6,036 bases of DNA from the NCBI GenBank assembly GCA_028713595.1, contig JAQTNZ010000172.1, positions 1 to 6,036 on the forward strand, in the 5' to 3' direction. Origin of the DNA: Methylovulum sp. Its GTDB lineage: Bacteria > Pseudomonadota > Gammaproteobacteria > Methylococcales > Methylomonadaceae. The translations under genes and the position numbers were made by a program. This document shows, in pieces, positions 1 to 4,258 of this stretch. The notes beneath the pieces were generated by a model that saw nothing but the letters and a program-made list of their open reading frames with translations, was not told where the DNA came from and did no database searches. Numbering within the stretch: the stretch's first letter is position 1; each line of letters opens with the position of its first letter.

Positions 1-1
1 C

Positions 2-1054
2 TTGCTACAGGCAGTCACCAAAATCATTGTCGAAGTGGGCGGCTACCTCTTGGCGGCAGTTGATTACGCCGAGGACGACCCGGAAAAAAGCATCACCGCT
101 ATGGCGTGGTCTGGTTCGGAGGATAGCCATTACTGGGACTTGCAGCTAAGCTGGGACGACACGGAAAGGGGGCAATTGCCGATCGCCAAGGCCATCCGCA
201 ACGGGATGCCCCAGGTTTGCCGTGACATTGCCAGCACCCCTGGCTTCAAACCTTGGCAAGAGGCGGCAAAGTTGCGCGGTTACGTCTCCAACATCGGCTT
301 GCCCCTTACGGGTGGCGGCAAGACTTTCGGCGGTTTGAGCATTTATTCCGCCGAAGCGGATGCCTTTGATGAAGAGGAAGTCAGGCTATTGACCGAACTG
401 GCCGATGGCTTGGCCTACGGCATTGTCAGCTTGCGTATCCAAAAAGAGCATGAGCAGCACACAAGCGTCCTGCGGCAAAGCCTGGAACAGTCCATCGAAG
501 CTATTGCCGCTACGGTGGAGGCCCGCGACCCCTATACCGCCGGCCATCAACGGCGTGTGGGGGAACTGGCGACGGCCATCGCTAAGGAAATGGGCTTGCC
601 GGAAGCGCAAGCCAATGGCATCCATCTGGCTGCCATTATCCACGACCTGGGGAAAATACGCATTCCGGCGGAAATCCTCTCCAGACCCTGCCAACTCAGC
701 CATAACGAATACATGCTCATCAAGGAGCATCCCCAGGCGGGCTACGACATCCTAAAGAACAAAAAATTCCCTTGGCCTATTGCGGACATTGTCTTGCAGC
801 ATCACGAAAGGCTGGATGGTTCGGGTTATCCGCAAGGGCTTAAGGACGGGCAAATACTGCTGGAAGCGAAAATCATAGCCGTGGCCGATGTGGTGGATGC
901 CATGTCCTCACATCGCCCGTACCGTCCGGCCTTGGGGGTCGAGGCCGCCCTGGATGAGATCAGGCGCGGCCAGGGCCCTGTGTACGATACGGTGGTTGTC
1001 GATGCTTGCCTTAGGCTTTTTACGGAAAAAGGTTTTCTGTTTAGCCAACCCTAA
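2..1054 (+). CDS. GAF + HD-GYP domain protein, putative cyclic-di-GMP phosphodiesterase (5' end cut by window)
   Basis: Likely a cytoplasmic signalling enzyme that hydrolyses the second messenger c-di-GMP. About 350 residues are visible. The first in-frame TTG (base 2) is at the window edge, inside what already reads as a GAF domain, so the real start lies upstream and further sensor domains may precede it. Residues 1-143 form the GAF domain (core around DTERG at 53-57, GLSIYSAE, DEEEVRLLTELADGLAYGI-like end). Residues 144-170 form a charged linker helix, and residues 171-345 the HD-GYP domain. Visible metal and active-site motifs are RDPYTAGH (H182), HDLGK (H214, D215), KEHP (H243), HHERLDGSGYP (H267, H268 and the GYP triad at 275-277) and ADVVDAM (D296). 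The core therefore looks intact and catalytic. The residue four before H182 is Tyr; RpfG-like HD-GYPs have Glu there as a third-metal ligand, so a dinuclear site is more likely (inference). The stop is 33 bp from the convergent flgO-like gene. Family assignment is firm; the ligand sensed by GAF is unknown. Confidence 0.93.
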   Translation: MLQAVTKIIVEVGGYLLAAVDYAEDDPEKSITAMAWSGSEDSHYWDLQLSWDDTERGQLPIAKAIRNGMPQVCRDIASTPGFKPWQEAAKLRGYVSNIGLPLTGGGKTFGGLSIYSAEADAFDEEEVRLLTELADGLAYGIVSLRIQKEHEQHTSVLRQSLEQSIEAIAATVEARDPYTAGHQRRVGELATAIAKEMGLPEAQANGIHLAAIIHDLGKIRIPAEILSRPCQLSHNEYMLIKEHPQAGYDILKNKKFPWPIADIVLQHHERLDGSGYPQGLKDGQILLEAKIIAVADVVDAMSSHRPYRPALGVEAALDEIRRGQGPVYDTVVVDACLRLFTEKGFLFSQP

Positions 1055-1064
1055 AGATGTAAAA

Positions 1065-1089
1065 AAAACCCGCTGGGGGCGATGGTTTT
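1065..1089. terminator. Candidate bidirectional rho-independent terminator between convergent genes
   Basis: On the plus strand AAAACC-CGC (1065-1073) pairs with GCG (1079-1081) and GGTTTT (1084-1089). The loop is TGGGG, with a two-base bulge (AT, 1082-1083). The plus strand has an eight-A run at 1061-1068, so a minus-strand transcript ends the hairpin with eight Us. A plus-strand transcript gets only four Us followed by A. The structure fits best as the terminator of the minus-strand lipoprotein gene, whose TAA stop (1090-1088) overlaps the stem. It may also serve the HD-GYP gene, which stops at 1054. The G+C part of the stem is short, so strength is uncertain. Confidence 0.6.
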
Positions 1090-1747
1090 ATTCAAGGCTA
1101 TCCGTAGCCGATTTTTCAGGGGCAGGCGGTGCGGCTTCGGTTTTGGCGGTATCGGCATCAACAGGCGCGGCATCGCTTGCCTCCGCCCCGCCCCGCTTTC
1201 CCGCAGAACCGACTTCTTTGGAGGTCATCAGCAGTTTTGCATCAGGCCCCATAGGTACGGAAAAATCCGTTGAGGAAATGATGGCCTTGCTGGTCGTATC
1301 GATCACGCGCAAGGATACATAAGAGTTTTTCTTGCCAGGGGCGTAAACGCCGCCGACCAAAACCCCCGCATGGTAACGTTTAAGCATTTTTTTGGTGTCA
1401 TCGGACAGGTGCAGCGAGCCATCTTCCTTCATAATGAACAAGTCAATCGGCAACTCCATGCCAATAATCTGATAACCGGCCTTATGGAAGGCCGAAGCGA
1501 TCTGGTCGGAGACAATGCGCCCAAAAGCCGAGGTTTTGTTGAGGTTGTCAACATTTAACAAGGTGGTGACGATAATCAGCGAGTTTTTCGGCAGTTTTTG
1601 CGTCAGCCGTTTGTTCAGGTCATCCACCGCATCATAGCTGACCTCAACCAGATTGGCATCTTTGACTTCGTAATTACGGAACCCGCCACAGCCACTCAAG
1701 GTTGTCGCCAGCAACGCCGGAATGAGGAGGGTGGATAGTTTAAACAT
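1088..1747 (-). CDS. FlgO-family outer-membrane lipoprotein
   Basis: 219 residues. The N-terminus is a lipoprotein signal peptide: MFK, a hydrophobic stretch, then lipobox LSGC with the lipidated Cys at 20. The next residue is Gly, not Asp, which fits sorting to the outer membrane. Residues about 34-167 match the FlgO domain: an EVSYDAVDDLNKRL segment, a strand with VTTLLNVDNLNKTS, then FGRIVSDQIASAFHKAGYQII, ELPIDLFIMKEDG, and a strand-rich end. In Vibrio, FlgO is a flagellar outer-membrane (H-ring-associated) lipoprotein needed for full motility; other members have no proven flagellar role. Residues about 181-219 are an Ala/Pro/acidic low-complexity tail beyond the domain, probably disordered. 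The ATG is supported by AAGGA on the minus strand (1759-1755) with 7 bases spacing. No FlgP or FlgT partner gene is next to it: the neighbours are a convergent HD-GYP gene and a divergent zinc receptor. Family call is strong; the symbol is left blank because flagellar function cannot be shown here. Confidence 0.88.
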   Translation of the reverse strand: MFKLSTLLIPALLATTLSGCGGFRNYEVKDANLVEVSYDAVDDLNKRLTQKLPKNSLIIVTTLLNVDNLNKTSAFGRIVSDQIASAFHKAGYQIIGMELPIDLFIMKEDGSLHLSDDTKKMLKRYHAGVLVGGVYAPGKKNSYVSLRVIDTTSKAIISSTDFSVPMGPDAKLLMTSKEVGSAGKRGGAEASDAAPVDADTAKTEAAPPAPEKSATDSLE

Positions 1748-1802
1748 GATGTTGTCCTTGCGGTAGTAAAGTGAGGCAGGGCTAAAAGGGCTGTGTCGGG
1801 AA

Positions 1803-1831
1803 ATACTAGCCTATCATCGCCTATGAGGCAA
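1803..1831 (-). promoter_or_regulatory. Candidate sigma-70 promoter for the flgO-like gene
   Basis: On the minus strand, TTGCCT (1831-1826) and TAGTAT (1808-1803) are separated by 17 bases, each matching the -35 and -10 consensus at 4 of 6 positions. The predicted leader to the ATG at 1747 is about 50 bases. The spacer holds ATAGGC twice, 10 bases apart (within 1809-1824), and the inverted repeat GCCT-ATG-AGGC (1819-1829). Either could be an operator, but no known regulator is recognised. Matches of this quality also arise by chance. Confidence 0.35.
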
Positions 1832-1910
1832 GCTAAGGAAAGCCGTTGTCATAAAACTGAACGATTGGCAGTGTTATGATGATGGGTAGGGTATTTATGG
1901 GATGTGGGTA

Positions 1911-1939
1911 TTGTTAAGTGTTATGTTATAACATATCAT
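1911..1939 (+). promoter_or_regulatory. Candidate sigma-70 promoter of the zinc receptor gene
   Basis: TTGTTA (1911-1916, 4 of 6 to the -35 consensus) and TATCAT (1934-1939, 5 of 6 to the -10 consensus) are separated by an optimal 17 bases. Transcription would start near 1946, leaving a leader of about 34 bases that contains AAGGA (1966-1970), 9 bases before the ATG at 1980. The spacer is almost completely filled by a Zur-like palindrome, which makes sense only if this is a repressible promoter. Confidence 0.62.
1919..1933. promoter_or_regulatory. Zur-box-like operator
   Basis: TGTTAT-GTT-ATAACA is a 15-bp inverted repeat with perfect six-base arms around three central bases. The proteobacterial Zur operator has the same arms and spacing (core TGTTAT-A-N-T-ATAACA, known from znu promoters). 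It lies between the -35 and -10 of the promoter of a ZnuD-family receptor, where zinc-loaded Zur would block RNA polymerase. A 14-bp perfect palindrome in a different register, TATGTTATAACATA (1922-1935), overlaps it, so the exact centre of symmetry is ambiguous. Fur boxes differ in sequence (GATAATGATAATCATTATC), so Fur is less likely. No zur gene is in the window. Confidence 0.7.
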
Positions 1940-1979
1940 TTGATGGTGGCTTGAACATTCCCTATAAGGATGGTTATTT

Positions 1980-4022
1980 ATGAATAGAAAACTGATTATA
2001 CTTTGTTTTACGGGCTTCACTACGCCCGCTTATGCCGAAGAAGCGGCCATTACTGAATTGGCGCAAGTGGTGGTCACCGCCCCTTTGCAAGATAGTGTCG
2101 CCGATAGCCCCGTACCCGTCACCGTGTTAAGCGCTGAGGAATTACGCCTGAAAGTGGGGCACAGCATCGGCGAAACCTTGAAAAATGAATTGGGCATCAG
2201 CAGCCAATCTTTCGGGCCGGGTGTCGGCACGCCCGTGATCCGTGGGCAAAGTGGGCCACGGGTACGGGTGTTGGCAAACGGTATCGGCAGCAACGACGCT
2301 TCCGCCATCAGCCCCGACCATGCCACCAGTGTCGAACCCTTATTGGCGGAACGCATAGAGGTGTTGCGCGGCCCTGCCACGTTGCTGTACGGCAGCGGGG
2401 CGATAGGCGGCGTGGTCAATGTCATTGACAACCGGATTCCTGAACAATTGCCGGAAAAACTGCTCGGCGGTGCATTGGAGCAACGCTTTGATTCCGTCTC
2501 CGATGAAACGGCCACCACGATGAAGCTGGAGGGCGGCAAAGACCATCTGGCCTACCATCTGGACGGCTTTTTCCGTGACCGCAACACTATGGACATTGGC
2601 GGGACGGCGATAGACGGCAATGCCGCCCGGCAAGTTGACCCAACCTTGCCGGACACCTTGCAAAACACTAAGGGCACTCTCGCCAACAGCTCCGCCAGCG
2701 CCATCAGCGGCTCGGCGGGTTTGTCGCTAATCGGCGCCCAAGGTTTTGCCGGGCTGGCTATCAACCGTTTGGAAAGCAATTATGGCATAGCACCGGATGG
2801 TACCGGCGGCGAGATTACCCGCATATTGCTGAAACAAAGCAAATACGATTTTAAAAGCGAGCTGAAAAACCCCTTCCTGTTCGCCGAATCGTTGCGCATG
2901 AAATTAGGCTATACCGATTATCGGCATACTGAAGTCCCTAACAGCGTGGAAGCCGCTTATTTCACCAACAAAACTTACGAGAGCCGTTTGGAATTGGCCC
3001 ACAAACCGATAGGCAAGCTGCACGGTGTGCTGGGTTTTCAGGCCATTGCCAGCGATTTTGCCGCCATAGACAAATCTTCCCTCAGTACCATTGTGCCGGA
3101 AACCCTGACCCACAGTTACGGGGTGTTTGCCGTGGAATCCTTCCATCTGGGCGTACTCAATAACCAGCTCGGTTTCCGCGTTGAAGACACCACCTTAGAC
3201 CCGCAAGGGGTCGCCAGCCTTAATTATCTGCCTGTCAGCGCCTCAGCCGCCAGCCTGTGGAAGATCAATGCCCATAACAGCCTCAATTTGGCGCTGACCC
3301 GCTCACAACGCGCCCCACAGGTGCAAGAATTGTTGGTGCATGGCTACCACGATGCCACCCGCAGCTTTGAAATAGGCACTATCAACCTGCATGAAGAAAC
3401 TTCGTATAACTTGGACTTAGGTTACAAATTTAACGCCGACTGGGTGCGGGCGGAGCTGGACGTGTTTCACAATTGGGCGAACGCTTATATTTACCAACAA
3501 CGTAGCGGCGTGTTTGTCACTGAAGACGGTGGTGCTTGTCCGGCCAATATCCCTTGCACCCCCGTGGTCGTAACCCGCCAAGCCGATGCCACCTTTATGG
3601 GCTACGAAAGCAAATTGATTTTTCCGTTAATGGAAAACCACTACGGGCTGGTTGAGCTGACCCTGTTCAGCGACTACACGCGTGGCCAATTCGTCAATGG
3701 CACTGATGTGCCGAGAATGCCGCCGCTACGCTTTGGTTTCCAAGTGGATCATTTCCAAGACGCATGGAGCAGCAACCTGCGCCTGACGCGTGGCGAAGCC
3801 CAAGACCATCCAGGGGCGTTCGACACCGCCACCGCCGGTTATGTGCAGCTTAACCTGACCACCCAGTACCAGCTTAAGCAGATTAAGGACGTTGAGGTCT
3901 TGCTGTTCGCCAAAGCCAATAACTTGCTTGATGAGAATATCCGCAACTCGACCTCTTACCTGCGCAACTTTGCCCCCGAACCTGGGCGGGGTGCGGAAAT
4001 AGGCCTACGGATGAGTTATTGA
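1980..4022 (+). CDS. znuD: ZnuD-family TonB-dependent outer-membrane zinc receptor
   Basis: 680 residues, a full-length TonB-dependent receptor that would import zinc across the outer membrane using TonB-ExbB-ExbD energy. The signal peptide is residues 1-19, with probable cleavage after AYA. The TonB box region is AQVVVTA (28-34). The plug domain (about 40-150) carries the ZnuD-like run GTPVIRGQSGPRVRVL, GIGSND, SPDHA (111-115; His114 is a likely metal contact) and ERIEVLRGPATLLYGSGAIGG, followed by NVIDNRIPE. Residues about 160-680 form the beta-barrel, ending in an aromatic Tyr (MSY) as expected for assembly by the Bam machinery. C520 and C526 (GGACPANIPC) probably form a disulfide in an extracellular loop. 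Seventeen or so His are scattered, but the His-rich loop often seen near residues 270-282 is absent. The ATG has AAGGA 9 bases upstream. The gene stands alone, with no znuABC or tonB beside it, behind a Zur-like operator that independently supports zinc. Another metal or a metallophore as substrate remains possible. Confidence 0.88.
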   Translation: MNRKLIILCFTGFTTPAYAEEAAITELAQVVVTAPLQDSVADSPVPVTVLSAEELRLKVGHSIGETLKNELGISSQSFGPGVGTPVIRGQSGPRVRVLANGIGSNDASAISPDHATSVEPLLAERIEVLRGPATLLYGSGAIGGVVNVIDNRIPEQLPEKLLGGALEQRFDSVSDETATTMKLEGGKDHLAYHLDGFFRDRNTMDIGGTAIDGNAARQVDPTLPDTLQNTKGTLANSSASAISGSAGLSLIGAQGFAGLAINRLESNYGIAPDGTGGEITRILLKQSKYDFKSELKNPFLFAESLRMKLGYTDYRHTEVPNSVEAAYFTNKTYESRLELAHKPIGKLHGVLGFQAIASDFAAIDKSSLSTIVPETLTHSYGVFAVESFHLGVLNNQLGFRVEDTTLDPQGVASLNYLPVSASAASLWKINAHNSLNLALTRSQRAPQVQELLVHGYHDATRSFEIGTINLHEETSYNLDLGYKFNADWVRAELDVFHNWANAYIYQQRSGVFVTEDGGACPANIPCTPVVVTRQADATFMGYESKLIFPLMENHYGLVELTLFSDYTRGQFVNGTDVPRMPPLRFGFQVDHFQDAWSSNLRLTRGEAQDHPGAFDTATAGYVQLNLTTQYQLKQIKDVEVLLFAKANNLLDENIRNSTSYLRNFAPEPGRGAEIGLRMSY

Positions 4023-4057
4023 GGGTATGGTCATGGGTGGACTAAACCAAGAGGCTG

Positions 4058-4106
4058 TTATGCCGGAATTATCCTAAGGAACGTGCATAAAATAATCTCG
4101 GCATAA
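4058..4106. repeat. Imperfect inverted repeat downstream of the receptor gene
   Basis: TTATGCCG (4058-4065) is complementary to CGGCATAA (4099-4106). Inside it ATTAT (4068-4072) pairs with ATAAT (4092-4096). The two parts are separated by one G-T wobble and one A-C mismatch, giving a stem of about 15 positions with a 19-base loop. It starts 36 bases after the receptor stop codon. It could be a 3' mRNA hairpin that stabilises or ends the transcript, but no U-run follows it. The loop contains the small palindrome TCCTAAGGA (4072-4080). Confidence 0.45.
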
Positions 4107-4131
4107 TCATTATCGTGAGGCGGTTTCACCT

Positions 4132-4183
4132 TTGGAGCGGGGGCATCTTGCCCGCAAGGGCGGGCAAGATGCCCCCGCTCCAA
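4132..4183. repeat. Perfect 24-bp-arm palindrome, REP-like element
   Basis: The left arm (4132-4155, starting TTGGAGCGGGGGC) and right arm (4160-4183, ending CCCGCTCCAA) are exact reverse complements over 24 bases, separated by the tetraloop AAGG. Each arm has its own smaller near-palindrome: GGGCATCTTGCCC at 4141-4153 and its complement at 4161-4173. The element sits 109 bases after the receptor stop and 75 bases beyond the glgP stop, between convergent 3' ends, which is typical for REP or other small dispersed palindromic repeats. No T-run follows it on either strand, so it is not a classical intrinsic terminator, though such a stem would be expected to block 3' exonucleases and perhaps transcription. 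Copy number in the genome cannot be judged here. Confidence 0.8.
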
Positions 4184-4258
4184 GACCCGTGTCCTTTAGC
4201 GTTTGCCTGAAGTATTTCCTACCCATTCCTAAGCTTGGTTGCTTGGGGTACAGGCACG

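Larger units (their letters stand above)
4023..4258. other. Convergent intergenic region without a gene
   Basis: These 236 bases separate the 3' ends of the receptor and glycogen phosphorylase genes. I see no credible coding frame with a ribosome binding site: the open frames crossing the right half run through the palindrome and into the antisense of glgP. The contents are an imperfect inverted repeat (4058-4106) and a perfect long palindrome (4132-4183). The stretch 4184-4258 shows only weak local repeats (GCTTGG around 4233-4246). No T-tract-backed intrinsic terminator is evident for either gene. Confidence 0.7.

Noticed and set aside
888..1322. Plus-strand open frame of 144 codons bridging the end of the HD-GYP gene and the lipoprotein gene
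   Set aside because: It overlaps two well-supported genes in other frames. Its Ala/Ser-rich part is the antisense of the low-complexity lipoprotein tail.
1919..1933. Fur box instead of Zur box
   Set aside because: The arms TGTTAT/ATAACA with three central bases match the Zur pattern and not the GATAAT repeats of Fur. The receptor signature is also ZnuD-like, not siderophore-like.
1748..1979. A flagellar sigma-28 or sigma-54 promoter for the flgO-like gene
   Set aside because: GGCGATGA on the minus strand loosely resembles the sigma-28 -10 GCCGATAA, but no TAAA element lies at the right distance. No GG-N10-GC sigma-54 pair fits.
2030..2663. Minus-strand open frames inside the receptor gene
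   Set aside because: The plus frame codes for a conserved TonB-dependent receptor throughout; the opposite frames are by-products of codon use.
4132..4183. The long palindrome as a classical rho-independent terminator
   Set aside because: Neither side of the stem is followed by a T-run on the relevant strand: the plus strand continues GACCCGTG and the minus strand AGGTGAAACC.
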